Shown: positions 36,418-45,788 of the stretch, one piece after another
How positions within the stretch are numbered: the first letter of the stretch is position 1
Layout: every line of letters begins with the position of its first letter
Assembly (NCBI RefSeq): GCF_013350005.1
Contig: NZ_JABVWW010000010.1
Location: forward strand, 1-64,000
Reading direction: 5' to 3'
DNA length: 64,000 nt
Origin: Methylocystis silviterrae
GTDB lineage: Bacteria > Pseudomonadota > Alphaproteobacteria > Rhizobiales > Beijerinckiaceae
Position numbers and translations under genes: made by a program
The notes under the pieces: model-generated
Database searches by the model: none
Told to the model about the DNA's origin: nothing
What the model saw: only the letters and a program-made list of their open reading frames with translations

Positions 36418-36645
36418 ATGCCGCTTTACGCCTATGTCTGTGACGCCTGTTCCGCCGAATTCGAACTCTTGGTGCGCGCGTCGGAAACCCCGCTCTGTCC
36501 CTCCTGCGGGAGCGAGAAACTGCAGCAGCAGGTGTCGCGCATCAGCAAGGAAATCAAATATCCGGCGATCGCGAAATCATGGCGCCGGCGGGCCGCGGCG
36601 GAAGGCGACCTTTCCAATTTCAGCAAGCAGGAACGCAAAGTGTGA
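36418..36645 (+). CDS. FmdB-family zinc-ribbon protein
   Basis: A 75-residue protein that begins MPLYAYVCDACSAEFE and has a second Cys pair in PLCPSCGS, the CxxC...CxxC zinc ribbon of the FmdB/putative regulatory family. The C-terminal half is basic. FmdB was named from a methylamine/formamide operon; its molecular role is unsettled. It is a single gene with no operon partner. Confidence 0.85.
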   Translation: MPLYAYVCDACSAEFELLVRASETPLCPSCGSEKLQQQVSRISKEIKYPAIAKSWRRRAAAEGDLSNFSKQERKV

Positions 36646-37002
36646 GGCCGCGCCCCTGGCGATCGGATTGCGCCGCCTTTCGGCCGTCGACCCGAAGCCA
36701 ACGCTTCGCCCGCGCAAATGACGCTTTTGGCACATGCGTCAATTGGTCCACATTCGCCAATGATTTCGCATCCCCTAAGCGCTTTTTCGCCTGCCTACAC
36801 TAGGGTTTTGAAGTTCTCTCTAAATCATGAGTAGCAAAAAATACTGTTTCGATTCGCTGCTCCTGGGCGGTCTTTACGTTCAAACTGACTTGCAAAGCCC
36901 GTTTTTACGCTTAAATATAAGAAATAGGCTGCAGTTTTTCTGGGCATTCCTGCCGGCGGCTTATGTAATTTCTTCGCAGGCATGTCCATGTAAAGAGACA
37001 AA
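36646..37002. other. intergenic region before a small membrane protein gene
   Basis: I see no convincing gene in this 357-bp stretch. It is more AT-rich towards its right end (around 36890-36935), where the promoter of the small gene at 37003 is likely. A 59-codon open frame from ATG 36827 exists but has no ribosome site and unusual codon use. Confidence 0.4.
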
Positions 37003-37119
37003 ATGAGCATGAACACCGCAGCCTCTTCGCGTTTAAAGGGCATGATTTGGGTTGTCGGCGCCATTGCCGCGATTATGACCGTGGTCCTGGTCGCGCCGAT
37101 GATTTCGCACCTCGGCTGA
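37003..37119 (+). CDS. small single-helix membrane protein
   Basis: A 38-codon gene with a short polar start (MSMNTAASSRLKG) and one membrane helix (MIWVVGAIAAIMTVVLVAPMI). A purine-rich site (AAAGAGACAAA) precedes the ATG. A strong intrinsic terminator follows 13 bases after the stop, which supports a real, monocistronic transcript. No family is recognised. Confidence 0.6.
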   Translation: MSMNTAASSRLKGMIWVVGAIAAIMTVVLVAPMISHLG

Positions 37120-37132
37120 TAATCTCGACTGA

Positions 37133-37165
37133 AAAAAGCCGCGCGGCCAGGCTGCGCGGCTTTTT
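37133..37165 (+). terminator. intrinsic terminator of the small membrane protein gene
   Basis: GCCGCGC (37138-37144) and GCGCGGC (37154-37160) form a stem flanked by AAAAA on the left and TTTTT on the right, around a 9-nt loop. It ends the short gene at 37003-37119. It is symmetrical, so it could also act on the other strand. Confidence 0.85.
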
Positions 37166-37274
37166 CGCGTACATGTCGACTTGGCGCCCTATCGACTGCC
37201 TGCCTATCGACTTGCCCGGCCGCTGACGCCGGCCGACTTGCGGCTTCGCCCTCCGTCGCGCATATAGTCGCTTC

Positions 37275-39200
37275 ATGCCTCCCGGGCCGACAAACCGACG
37301 GCCTGCCTCGCCCAAAGAGGCGCCGCAGGAGCCGTTCAAGCGCGCCGTCGCCGGCGCCATGCGCGCCATGGCGCGCTCGCCAGCGCTCGAGGTGAATTTT
37401 GCTCCGGAGCGACCCTCGCTGATCGCGGGCGCCGACGGGGCGAAGGCGCGGCTGACGGAGCCGCCGCGTAAGCTGAATGTAAAGGACGCCGCGATTCTGC
37501 GCGGTCAGGCGGATTCCCTGGCGCTGCGCCTCGCCTGTCACGACGACGCGCTGCATCGCCGCTATTCGCCCGAACCGGTGGCGGCGCGCGCCGCCTTTGA
37601 CGCCCTGGAGCAGGCGCGCTGCGAATCGATCGGCGCGATGCGGATGCCCGGCGTCGCCGCGAATATCAGCGCCATGCTTGACGATCGCTATCAGCGCAGC
37701 CACGCCGATGAAATCTCAGGCCGCGACGACGCGCCGCTCGAAGACGCGCTGGCGCTGCTCGCGCGCCAACGCCTGACCGGACTCAATCCGCCGCAGCACG
37801 CGCAGAAAATCGTCGAGCTGTGGCGCGACACCGTCGAAGAGCGCGCCGGCGCAGATCTCGACCGACTGTCCGGGGCGGTGGAAGACCAGAAGCTTTTCGC
37901 CCAGATTGTGCGCGAGCTGCTTTCGCATCTTGATATGGCGAGCGGCGAAGCGCCGGACGAGACGAAGTCCGACGAGGAAAGCGAGGACGCGCCGCAAAAT
38001 CCCGACCAGAGCGAGAGCGACGATCGCGACGACGAAGAGTCGAAAAGCGCCGCCGAGATGGATACGGCGCTCGCGGCCGAAGACGCCGAGCAGGAAGGCG
38101 AAAGCGACTCCGCGGAAGCGCCCTATGGCGAGACCGAGCGAGAGGCCGACGCCGGAGACGCCGAAGAGGCCGCCGAGGCGCGTCATCCGTCGACGAACGC
38201 CGCCGAGCGCGCCGGCGCCGATTATCACGCCTACACCACCCGCTTCGACGAGATCATTCGCGCCGAGGAGCTCTGCGACGTCGAGGAGCTGGACCGGCTG
38301 CGGGCCTATCTGGACAAGCAGCTGCTGCATCTCTCCTCGGTCGTCGGACGGCTGGCGAATCGGCTGCAGCGCCGGCTGATGGCGCAGCAGAGCCGTTCCT
38401 GGGAGTTCGATCTCGAGGAAGGCATGCTCGACCCCGCGCGACTGCCGCGGATCATCATCGACCCCCAGCAGCCGCTCTCTTTCAAACGCGAAAAGGACAT
38501 GGACTTTCGCGACACGGTGGTGACGCTGCTTCTGGACAATTCCGGCTCGATGCGCGGGCGCCCGATCACGGTCGCGGCCACTTGCGCCGACATTCTGGCG
38601 CGCACGCTGGAGCGCTGCGGCGTCAAGGTCGAGATCCTCGGCTTCACCACCCGCGCCTGGAAGGGCGGCCAGTCTCGTGAGGCCTGGATCGCCGAAGGGA
38701 AGGCGGCCAATCCCGGTCGCCTCAACGACATCCGCCACATCATCTATAAGGCCGCCGACGCGCCCTGGCGCCGCGCCAGACGCAACCTCGGCCTGATGAT
38801 GCGGGAAGGGCTGTTGAAGGAGAATATCGACGGCGAGGCCCTGGATTGGGCGCATCGTCGTCTGCTCGCGCGCACAGAGCAGCGGCGCATCCTGATGATG
38901 ATCTCGGACGGCGCGCCGGTCGATGATTCGACGCTTTCGGTTAACGCGGGCAACTATCTGGAGCGGCACCTGCGCCAAATCATTCACGAGATCGAGAGCA
39001 AGTCGCCGGTCGAACTCATCGCCATCGGCATCGGCCATGACGTCACCCGCTACTACCGCCGCGCGGTGACGATCGTCGACGCCGAGGAGTTGGGCGGCGC
39101 CATGACAGAAAAATTGGCCGAGCTGTTCAGCGAAAGCGCCGCGCCCGCGCCGCCGCCGACCCAGCGCCGCTCCCGCGCGCCGGTCGTCGCGCGCCGGTGA
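37275..39200 (+). CDS. cobT: cobaltochelatase subunit CobT
   Basis: A 641-residue CobT. An N-terminal helical region (to about 215) is followed by a long acidic low-complexity stretch (about 220-310, Glu/Asp/Ala/Ser) and a C-terminal von Willebrand A domain (about 410-625). The MIDAS motif is [13 protein letters not shown]. It forms a chaperone-like complex with CobS that drives CobN in aerobic cobalamin synthesis. It lies about 1 kb from cobS, separated by fmdB and a small gene, instead of directly adjoining it. Confidence 0.95.
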   Translation: MPPGPTNRRPASPKEAPQEPFKRAVAGAMRAMARSPALEVNFAPERPSLIAGADGAKARLTEPPRKLNVKDAAILRGQADSLALRLACHDDALHRRYSPEPVAARAAFDALEQARCESIGAMRMPGVAANISAMLDDRYQRSHADEISGRDDAPLEDALALLARQRLTGLNPPQHAQKIVELWRDTVEERAGADLDRLSGAVEDQKLFAQIVRELLSHLDMASGEAPDETKSDEESEDAPQNPDQSESDDRDDEESKSAAEMDTALAAEDAEQEGESDSAEAPYGETEREADAGDAEEAAEARHPSTNAAERAGADYHAYTTRFDEIIRAEELCDVEELDRLRAYLDKQLLHLSSVVGRLANRLQRRLMAQQSRSWEFDLEEGMLDPARLPRIIIDPQQPLSFKREKDMDFRDTVVTLLLDNSGSMRGRPITVAATCADILARTLERCGVKVEILGFTTRAWKGGQSREAWIAEGKAANPGRLNDIRHIIYKAADAPWRRARRNLGLMMREGLLKENIDGEALDWAHRRLLARTEQRRILMMISDGAPVDDSTLSVNAGNYLERHLRQIIHEIESKSPVELIAIGIGHDVTRYYRRAVTIVDAEELGGAMTEKLAELFSESAAPAPPPTQRRSRAPVVARR

Positions 39201-39327
39201 CACAGCCGACGCTTCAGCTTTTTTAACGATATTGCAACGATTCGCCGTCTCGCGCGTTTCTCTGCGGGTGCGTCTTTTGCTGAGCCAAACGGCAGGGGCG
39301 CCCGTGTGGACTTGTAAGGGGATCGTG

Positions 39328-39468
39328 ATGGCGTTCATCAACTGGCAGGACAAGGCGGCTCCGAGAGAGGCGAGCGAAACGGAGCGGTTTCTGTGCGTTA
39401 CGGGCGTTTTCGCGCTTGCGACGCTGCCGTTCGCGCTATGCGCGGCGCTGACGATCTGGGGTTCGTGA
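39328..39468 (+). CDS. small membrane protein, unknown
   Basis: A 46-residue protein. A polar start (MAFINWQDKAAPREASETER) is followed by one long hydrophobic segment (VTGVFALATLPFALCAALTIW). The ATG at 39328 follows a GGGGATCGTG stretch with only moderate ribosome-site quality; a longer in-frame extension to 39232 is less likely. It lies between cobT and the sulfite-dehydrogenase-like gene. No family is recognised. Confidence 0.45.
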   Translation: MAFINWQDKAAPREASETERFLCVTGVFALATLPFALCAALTIWGS

Positions 39469-39518
39469 CGGTCTAGCCGCGCGGTCGCTGCAAAGCGCCG
39501 GCGCGAGCGGCTTGAACG

Positions 39519-40736
39519 ATGCCCCGAGCCACGAGCAGGCGATCATTTTTGCGCGGCGCAAGCCTTGGGCTCGCAGCTCTGTCCACGCTAGATGGACGGC
39601 GCGCGTTCTCGGCGGAAAGCGCTCGGCTGAGGTTCGCTAATGGCGAGCGGCCTCTCGTGCGCTACCCTGGGAAACGTGCGCTGATCGAGCAGACCGTCAG
39701 GCCGCCTCAGCTCGAAACCCCTTTCTCCGTTTACGATGAAGGCGTGTTGACGCCGAACGACGCCTTTTTCGTGCGCTATCACCTCGCCGGCGTCCCGCTC
39801 AGCATTGATCCAAAAGCCTTTCGCCTCGAGGTGCGGGGCCATGTCGAGACGCCGCTGTCGCTTTCGCTCGAAGAACTCAAGCGCGACTTCGAACCAATTG
39901 AGATTGTCGCCGTGAACCAATGTTCCGGCAACAGCCGCGGCTTCGTCGAGCCGCGCGTCGGCGGCGGACAATTTGGCCATGGCGCGATGGGCAACGCTCG
40001 CTGGCGCGGGGTGTCGCTCAAAACGCTGCTCGAAAAGGCCGGACCGAAGCCGGGGGCTCAGTCCGTCGCCTTCAACGGGCTCGACTCGCCAGTGGCGCCG
40101 GAGACGCCGGATTTCATGAAGGCGCTCGACCTCGGCCACGCCGGCGATGGCGAAGTGATGCTCGCTTACGCCATGAATGGCGAAGACCTGCCATGGCTCA
40201 ACGGCTTCCCGCTGCGGCTGGTGGTTCCCGGCTGTTACGGCACCTATTGGGTGAAGCATCTCAACGATATCGAAGTGCTCGACAGCGATTTTAGCGGCTT
40301 CTGGATGTCGAGCGCCTATCGCATCCCCGATAATGACTGCGTCTGCGTCACGCCCGGCGCGCCGAAGGGGGCGACGCGGCCGATCAAGCGGCTCAATGTC
40401 CGCAGTTTCATAACGCGGCCGGCCGAAGACGCGAAAGTCGCGGCGCATGTCGCATTCGAGGTCAGGGGCATCGCCTTCGATGGCGGCCAGGGCATTGAAG
40501 CCGTGCTGCTCTCAGCCGACAACGGCGCGAGCTGGGCCGCGGCTCGGCTTGGCGAGGATCTCGGCCGCTATTCCTTCCGCGAATGGCGGACCGAACTGAC
40601 CCTGCGGCCCGGCGTGCATCAATTGAAATCCCGCGCCGTCAATCGCGACGGCCAGTCGCAGCCCTTGGCGCCCTTATGGAACCATGCCGGCTATATGCGG
40701 AACGTGGTGGAGACAATTCGGATAGAGGCGATCTAG
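39519..40736 (+). CDS. periplasmic sulfite-oxidase-family molybdoenzyme
   Basis: A 405-residue molybdopterin enzyme (SorA/SoxC/sulfite oxidase family). A twin-arginine signal (SRRSFLRGASLGLAAL) directs export. The Mo-binding Cys is in VNQCSGNSRGF near residue 134. A C-terminal Mo-co dimerisation domain (about 290-405) is present. A c-type cytochrome gene follows seven bases downstream, as in sorAB sulfite dehydrogenases, so electrons probably pass to cytochrome c. Related enzymes act on sulfite or other sulfur compounds, so the substrate is inferred. Confidence 0.85.
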   Translation: MPRATSRRSFLRGASLGLAALSTLDGRRAFSAESARLRFANGERPLVRYPGKRALIEQTVRPPQLETPFSVYDEGVLTPNDAFFVRYHLAGVPLSIDPKAFRLEVRGHVETPLSLSLEELKRDFEPIEIVAVNQCSGNSRGFVEPRVGGGQFGHGAMGNARWRGVSLKTLLEKAGPKPGAQSVAFNGLDSPVAPETPDFMKALDLGHAGDGEVMLAYAMNGEDLPWLNGFPLRLVVPGCYGTYWVKHLNDIEVLDSDFSGFWMSSAYRIPDNDCVCVTPGAPKGATRPIKRLNVRSFITRPAEDAKVAAHVAFEVRGIAFDGGQGIEAVLLSADNGASWAAARLGEDLGRYSFREWRTELTLRPGVHQLKSRAVNRDGQSQPLAPLWNHAGYMRNVVETIRIEAI

Positions 40737-40743
40737 CGGAGAC

Positions 40744-41055
40744 ATGCAGCGCTTTCGCAAAACGCTCATCCTGGTGGCGACGGCGGCGTCTCTCGCGCCG
40801 GCGCTTGGCGCCGCCGAGACGCTGACCTATTCGCTGCCGGAAGAAACCGCGACGCTGCGCCCCGGGCTGGGCCAGGAGACCGCGCAGAGCAATTGCGCCG
40901 CCTGCCACTCCGTCGACTATATCGAGCGCCAGCCGCCGAAGATGGGCCGGGCGTTCTGGGAGGGCGTCGTCAAGAAGATGATCGCGTCCTACCATGCGCA
41001 GATCGACGAACCCGACGCCGCCGCGATCGTCGATTATCTCGCCGCGACCTATTGA
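40744..41055 (+). CDS. small c-type cytochrome (SorB-like)
   Basis: A 103-residue exported monohaem cytochrome. A signal peptide ends near GAAE (residue 25). The haem site is CAACH (about 56-60) and a distal Met is probably in PKMGRAFW. It is directly downstream of the sulfite-dehydrogenase-like gene with a GGAG site, so it is likely the electron acceptor subunit. Confidence 0.85.
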   Translation: MQRFRKTLILVATAASLAPALGAAETLTYSLPEETATLRPGLGQETAQSNCAACHSVDYIERQPPKMGRAFWEGVVKKMIASYHAQIDEPDAAAIVDYLAATY

Positions 41056-41065
41056 GCGCCGCCTT

Positions 41066-41172
41066 GAGCAGGTTCCGAAAAAGTTGACAGACTTTTTCGA
41101 TGAGAACCTGCTCCAATGATTTTGAGCGATTCCTTATCGATCACATTGTTCGATGTGATCGGGAAGCGCTCT
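41066..41172. repeat. bipartite palindromic intergenic element, copy 2
   Basis: This has the same two-hairpin architecture as 36201-36312. GAGCAGGTTC with GAAAAAGT faces ACTTTTTC and GAACCTGCTC, then GATCACAT pairs with ATGTGATC. It differs by a handful of substitutions and a short deletion between the hairpins. Its right end (GCGCTCTA) supplies the TAG stop of the leftward SoxYZ-like gene, just as copy 1 touches the cobS stop. Confidence 0.85.
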
Positions 41173-41956
41173 ATGACGCGTCGCCGATCGGCCATTCGCC
41201 TTTGTAGACGCCGCCCTTGTTGTCATGGGCCTCGACGCGGATCGTCTTCGCGCCGTTCGGCGCATAGGTGAAGCGGAAGGTCGGGTCTTCCGAGAGCGAG
41301 ATGCCGCCTTCCATCTTGAAGATCGGCGCGTCGCCCTGAAAGACTTCGACAGAGTCGATGAAATGCGCCGGCAGATAGGCGCGCGAGACCGGGTCCATCT
41401 GCATCCCCGAGGCGTTCGGGTGGCGGATCATGATCTGCGCCTCGCGCTTTGCCGGATCGGCGCTCTTGAACTCGCGATATTTCATCTTGCCGAGATTGGC
41501 GACCGCCTCGTCCTCGTCCTTGACCGCGGGCGCCGAACAGCCGCCCGAGGCTTTGACGAATTTCGCGTCGGCGCGAAGCTTGCCGTCGCGCGTCTCGGCG
41601 ACCGCGTGGACATTGGAATAGGAATTGACCCGCACGCGGGTTTCGATGAAGCCGACGCCGGATTTGTCGCCGAGCGTGAAGGCCGCGGCCACCGGCATCG
41701 GGTTCTGGTCGATGACCAGCGTCGCCACCTTGATTTGCGTCGGGTCGGCGAAGCGCATGGTCATCGGCACGATCGCCGCGTCCTCCGCCCGCGCCGGCGC
41801 TTCAAGCGCGATGACGCCGTCGGCTGCCGCGATCGGGCGGCTGTGAAAGATGTCGACGACGAGCTCCGGCCAGGGATCGGGGGCGGTTTGGGCGAGGGCC
41901 GCGGTCGAAAGGAGAGCGAAGAGGGCGCCGGCGGCGGAACGGGCTGCTGTGTTCAT
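41171..41956 (-). CDS. quinoprotein dehydrogenase-associated SoxYZ-like carrier
   Basis: A protein of about 261 residues. A signal peptide (ending ALAQ near residue 23) is followed by a SoxY-like domain and a SoxZ-like domain (about 165-260, with AQIMIRHPNASGMQMDP, the SoxZ opening). A Cys in KASGGCSAP corresponds to the SoxY swinging-arm position. Such fused SoxYZ-like proteins accompany PQQ alcohol dehydrogenase clusters. With the metallo-hydrolase gene next to it, it may carry a sulfur species or another intermediate for XoxF function. The chosen start is 41956 (AGGAG 9-10 bases upstream); 41965 is the alternative. Confidence 0.8.
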   Translation of the reverse strand: MNTAARSAAGALFALLSTAALAQTAPDPWPELVVDIFHSRPIAAADGVIALEAPARAEDAAIVPMTMRFADPTQIKVATLVIDQNPMPVAAAFTLGDKSGVGFIETRVRVNSYSNVHAVAETRDGKLRADAKFVKASGGCSAPAVKDEDEAVANLGKMKYREFKSADPAKREAQIMIRHPNASGMQMDPVSRAYLPAHFIDSVEVFQGDAPIFKMEGGISLSEDPTFRFTYAPNGAKTIRVEAHDNKGGVYKGEWPIGDAS

Positions 41957-41979
41957 ATCCGGCATTCTCCTAACAACTT

Positions 41980-42062
41980 CGTCATTGCGAGCGCAGCGAA
42001 GCAATCCATCGAAAGGCGCCTCGGCTCTGGATTGCTTCGTCGTTGCGCTCCTCGCAATGACG
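41980..42062. repeat. long inverted repeat, REP-like
   Basis: CGTCATTGCGAG at 41980 and CTCGCAATGACG ending 42062 are exact outer arms. Inner arms CGAAGCAATCCA and TGGATTGCTTCG also pair. The 83-bp imperfect palindrome lies between two leftward genes. This kind of element is common in alphaproteobacterial intergenic DNA, by recollection. Confidence 0.8.
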
Positions 42063-42130
42063 GCAAGAGCGCTGATCTCCTGGCAAGAATAAGCGCGAAC
42101 CCCGCTCGCGGTCACGTGACAAAGTCATGC

Positions 42131-43054
42131 TCACGGCCCCTCCCACTCCAACTCGGCGAATCCCGCCGTGGCGTTGCGGGCGTTGTAATCGTCGAACAGC
42201 CGCCATTTCTCCCGCTCCTCGGCGCCGGCTTCCTTGGCCGCCGCCGCGACGCCCTCGCCCTTCTTGATCGCGGCCCGGAGATCGGCGGTCAGCCGCATCA
42301 GATAGGCGCGTTGGTCCTCGAGCGCCTTGGGCCAGGGCGCGGGGAGGGGGCCATGCCCGGCGACGACCTGCGTCGCCTTGATCGCCGCGAGCCTGTCGGC
42401 GACGTCGAGGAAGCCGAGCAGGCTCCCGTCCACGACCGGCACATGCTGCAAAAAGAGCAGATCGCCGGAAAAGAGCACGCCGCTCTTTGGATCGAGAATG
42501 GTGAGGTCGCATCCGCTATGCGCCGTGCGCCACGCCTGCAGGACGATCTTGCGATGGCCGAGATCGAGCGTCATCGTTTGGTCGACGGTCATCGTCGGGG
42601 GCACGATCGTCACGCCGTCGAGCGCGTCGCCCATCTGCGCGCGGAAGGCCGAAAGATAGTGCGGCCCACGCGCCGCCAGCGCGCGCGGCAGATTCTTGTG
42701 CCCAACGAATATCGCGCCGGTCTCGACGAAGGCGCCATTGCCGAAAATATGATCGGGATGGGCGTGGGTGTTGATGACGTAGCGAATGGGCTTTTGCGTC
42801 TTTTCGCGCAGCGCGGCGAGGAAGGCGCGGCCTTCGATCAGGCTGCCGCCCGTATCGATCACCGCGACCGCTTCGCCCCCGACGAAGGCGCCGAGATTGG
42901 CGATGTCGCCCAAATTTTCCCGGGTCATGAGGGAAGTTTCGCCCTGATGCGCGTAAACGCCGGGGGCGATTTCGCTTAAGGAAAAGGCGCGGGCGGGGTT
43001 TCCGGCGACGAGCGGCGCGAGCGCCGCGACAAGCGCCAGCATGCGACGCAACAT
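42131..43054 (-). CDS. metallo-beta-lactamase-fold hydrolase of the quinoprotein cluster
   Basis: A 307-residue exported MBL-fold protein. A signal peptide (MLRRMLALVAALAPLVAG) precedes the domain that starts SEIAPGVYAHQGE. Zinc ligands lie in NTHAHPDHIFGN, in the AHSGCD region and in LFSGDLLF and VAGHGP. Members next to PQQ dehydrogenases and SoxYZ-like carriers are called quinoprotein relay metallohydrolases; their substrate is not known. The start at 43054 gives a clean signal peptide; 43150 would add 32 residues. It is divergent from xoxF. Confidence 0.85.
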   Translation of the reverse strand: MLRRMLALVAALAPLVAGNPARAFSLSEIAPGVYAHQGETSLMTRENLGDIANLGAFVGGEAVAVIDTGGSLIEGRAFLAALREKTQKPIRYVINTHAHPDHIFGNGAFVETGAIFVGHKNLPRALAARGPHYLSAFRAQMGDALDGVTIVPPTMTVDQTMTLDLGHRKIVLQAWRTAHSGCDLTILDPKSGVLFSGDLLFLQHVPVVDGSLLGFLDVADRLAAIKATQVVAGHGPLPAPWPKALEDQRAYLMRLTADLRAAIKKGEGVAAAAKEAGAEEREKWRLFDDYNARNATAGFAELEWEGP

Positions 43055-43345
43055 ATTGTTCGCCTTGGCTGTTTCGCGGGCTAGCCGATGCGCTGCATCG
43101 CACGGCCGCGCCATTGTTTTTTGCGATTGCGATTCAAGAGCTAGCGACATATTATCCCGCCGTTTCCGAGTTAAAAGATGTCTTCCGGACGGGAACCGGG
43201 AGCTTCTCGCCGCTGGCGGACGTTTTGTCCCGCCAGCTTGAGACATAAACGGAAATCGCCTTCCCAATGTCGAGGCGCCTAGGAGGCACGACGTCGGCGG
43301 CGGCGCATAAAAATGCGCCCCGGGCGTCGTCAGGAGGAAAAGCTC

Positions 43346-45154
43346 ATGCATAAACTGTTGTTGTCGACTTCGGTGGCCGTACTCGCGCTCGCCGGCGCGG
43401 CGAAGGCTGACGATTTGCAGACCCTGCAGAAGGATCCCAAGCAGTGGGTGATGCCGACGGGCGATTACGCCAATTTGCGGCATTCCGCTCTTAAGCAGAT
43501 CACGACCGAGAACGTCGGCAAGCTCGCGCCGGCGTGGCAGTTCTCCACCGGCGTTCTGCGCGGCCATGAAGGCGCGCCGCTCGTCATCGGCGACGTCATG
43601 TATCTGCATACGCCGTTCCCCAACAATGTTTATGCGCTCGACCTGAAGGATCCGGACCACAAGATCCTCTGGAAGTATGAGCCCAAGCAAGATCCGTCGG
43701 TCGTGCCGGTGATGTGCTGCGACACGGTGAACCGCGGCCTCGCCTATGGCGACGGCAAGATTTTCCTGGCGCAGGCCGACACCACGCTCGTCGCGCTCGA
43801 CGCCAAGACCGGCAAGCTCCTTTGGTCGGTCAAGAACGGCGATCCTTCCAAGGGCCAGACCTCGACCGCGGCCCCGCATGTCTTCAAGGACAAGGTGTTC
43901 GTGGGCATCGCCGGCGGCGAATTCGGCGTGCGCGGCCACATCACGGCCTATGACGTGAAGACGGGCCAGCAGGTGTGGCGCGGCTATTCGATGGGCCCCG
44001 ACGCCGACACGCTCATCGAGCCAGGCAAGACCACCCATCTCGGCAAGCCGGTCGAGAAGGACTCGGGCATCACGACCTGGGAAGGCGATCAGTGGAAGAT
44101 CGGCGGCGGCACCACCTGGGGCTGGTACAGCTATGATCCGGACCTGAATCTCGTCTACTACGGCTCGGGCAACCCCTCGACCTGGAACCCCGCGCAGCGT
44201 CCGGGCGACAACCGCTGGTCGATGACGATCTGGGCGCGCGACCTCGACACGGGCAAGGTGAAGTGGCTCTACCAGATGACGCCCCACGACGAGTGGGACT
44301 ATGACGGCATCAACGAGATGATCCTCGCCGACCAGAACATCGGCGGCAAGGCCGTCAAGACGCTGGTGCACTTCGACCGTAACGGCTTCGCCTATACGCT
44401 TGACCGCACCAACGGCGATCTGCTCGTCGCCGAAAAATACGATCCGGCGGTGAACTGGGCGAGCAAGGTCGACATGGACAAGTCGTCCAAGACCTATGGC
44501 CGTCCGCTGGTCGTCGACAAATATTCGACGCAGCACAACGGCGAAGACGTCAACACGCAATATGTCTGCCCGGCGGCGCTTGGCTCCAAGGACCAGCAGC
44601 CGGCGAGCTACGACGCGACGACGGGACTGTTCCTGGTTCCGACCAACCACGTCTGTATGGACTATGAGCCGTTCCGCGTGAGCTATACGGCGGGCCAGCC
44701 CTACGTCGGCGCGACGCTGGAAATGTTCCCGGCGGGCAAGGACAAGGGCGAGACCCACACCGGCAACTTCATCGCCTGGGACGCCAAGACCGGCAAGATC
44801 GTCTGGTCTAACAAGGAGCAGTTCTCGGTCTGGGGCGGCGCGACGTCGACGGACGGCGGCGTCACCTTCTACGGCACGCTCGAGGGCTATCTGAAGGCCG
44901 TCGACACGAAGACCGGCAAGGAACTCTATAAATACAAGACTCCGTCGGGAATCATCGGCAACGTCACCACCTATGAGTCCGGCGGCAAGCAGTATGTCGC
45001 GGTGCTCTCGGGCGTTGGCGGCTGGGCCGGCATCGGTCTGGCGGCTGGTCTCTCGAAGAGCAACGAGGGCCTCGGCGCCGTGGGTAACTATGCGTCGCTG
45101 GCCAACTATACGGCTCTCGGCGGCGTGCTGACTGTCTTCGCTCTGCCGAACTAA
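43346..45154 (+). CDS. xoxF: lanthanide-dependent methanol dehydrogenase XoxF
   Basis: A 602-residue periplasmic PQQ enzyme with a signal peptide (ending AAKA near residue 21) and an eight-bladed propeller with repeated Trp-docking motifs. Vicinal Cys124-Cys125 form the PQQ-contacting disulfide. The catalytic Asp318 is followed by Asp320 (DEWDYDG); this second Asp marks lanthanide coordination and is Ala in calcium-dependent MxaF. It oxidises methanol, and possibly formaldehyde, passing electrons to XoxG. An AGGAGG site lies 8 bases before the ATG. It is followed by xoxG and xoxJ. Confidence 0.97.
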   Translation: MHKLLLSTSVAVLALAGAAKADDLQTLQKDPKQWVMPTGDYANLRHSALKQITTENVGKLAPAWQFSTGVLRGHEGAPLVIGDVMYLHTPFPNNVYALDLKDPDHKILWKYEPKQDPSVVPVMCCDTVNRGLAYGDGKIFLAQADTTLVALDAKTGKLLWSVKNGDPSKGQTSTAAPHVFKDKVFVGIAGGEFGVRGHITAYDVKTGQQVWRGYSMGPDADTLIEPGKTTHLGKPVEKDSGITTWEGDQWKIGGGTTWGWYSYDPDLNLVYYGSGNPSTWNPAQRPGDNRWSMTIWARDLDTGKVKWLYQMTPHDEWDYDGINEMILADQNIGGKAVKTLVHFDRNGFAYTLDRTNGDLLVAEKYDPAVNWASKVDMDKSSKTYGRPLVVDKYSTQHNGEDVNTQYVCPAALGSKDQQPASYDATTGLFLVPTNHVCMDYEPFRVSYTAGQPYVGATLEMFPAGKDKGETHTGNFIAWDAKTGKIVWSNKEQFSVWGGATSTDGGVTFYGTLEGYLKAVDTKTGKELYKYKTPSGIIGNVTTYESGGKQYVAVLSGVGGWAGIGLAAGLSKSNEGLGAVGNYASLANYTALGGVLTVFALPN

Positions 45155-45260
45155 GCGGGACGCGAAGCAAATAAAAGCCGGCGCTCGGCGCACCGTCAAG
45201 GTGCCGCCGAGCGTCGGCGTTTACACTGTGTGGGAAGAGAAGAGACCAAGGAGAGAGGTA

Positions 45261-45770
45261 ATGAGATCGTCGCTTGCCGGAGCGTTAGCTCTGGGCGTCA
45301 TCATGTGCGTGGGAAGCTCCGCCATGGCCGAGGCGCCGGGAGACCCCAAGGCCGTCAAATCGACCGACGGCAAATATTTCGACGCCAAAGGCGACCCCAC
45401 CTACAACGTCGGTCCTGACGGCAAGGTGGACTGGTACACCTTCTCCGGCTATCGCCGCTACCACGCGGAATGCCACGTCTGCCACGGCCCCAACGGCGGC
45501 GGCTCAACCTATGCGCCGGCGCTTAAGGATTCGGTGAAGCGGTTCGACTACGCGGAGTTCGCCGGCATCGTCATCGGCGGGCGCCAGAACGGCAACAGCG
45601 TCATGCCCGCTTTCGCCGAAAACAAGAACGCCTCCTGCTATATCGACGATCTCTATGTCTATCTGCGCGCGCTCTCGACCGGCGCCATCGAGCCCGGCCG
45701 TCCGGCGAAGAAGGAAGATCGCCCGGAAGCCTTCGCCAAGGCGGAGACCGAGTGCATGAGTCAGAAATAA
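45261..45770 (+). CDS. xoxG: XoxG cytochrome c, electron acceptor of XoxF
   Basis: A 169-residue periplasmic monohaem cytochrome c_L-type protein. A signal peptide ends AMAEA near residue 25. The haem motif is CHVCH (71-75) and the distal Met is probably in NSVMPAFAE. The C-terminal tail KAETECM is typical of the group. It takes electrons from XoxF. Ribosome site AAGGAG, starting about 107 bases after xoxF. Confidence 0.93.
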   Translation: MRSSLAGALALGVIMCVGSSAMAEAPGDPKAVKSTDGKYFDAKGDPTYNVGPDGKVDWYTFSGYRRYHAECHVCHGPNGGGSTYAPALKDSVKRFDYAEFAGIVIGGRQNGNSVMPAFAENKNASCYIDDLYVYLRALSTGAIEPGRPAKKEDRPEAFAKAETECMSQK

Positions 45771-45788
45771 GAGCGTCATTACGATCGC

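Noticed and set aside
36827-37006. 59-codon plus-strand frame before the small membrane gene
   Set aside because: No ribosome site, unusual codon use, and it overlaps the better-supported start at 37003.
37003-37119. Lysis or holin-like toxin as the function of the small membrane protein
   Set aside because: One helix without charge pattern or antisense RNA; no evidence beyond size.
42131-45199. Very long minus-strand frame spanning the metallo-hydrolase and antisense to xoxF
   Set aside because: Only the part below about 43.1 kb matches a family; the rest mirrors xoxF codons in a GC-rich genome and has no ribosome site or domain.
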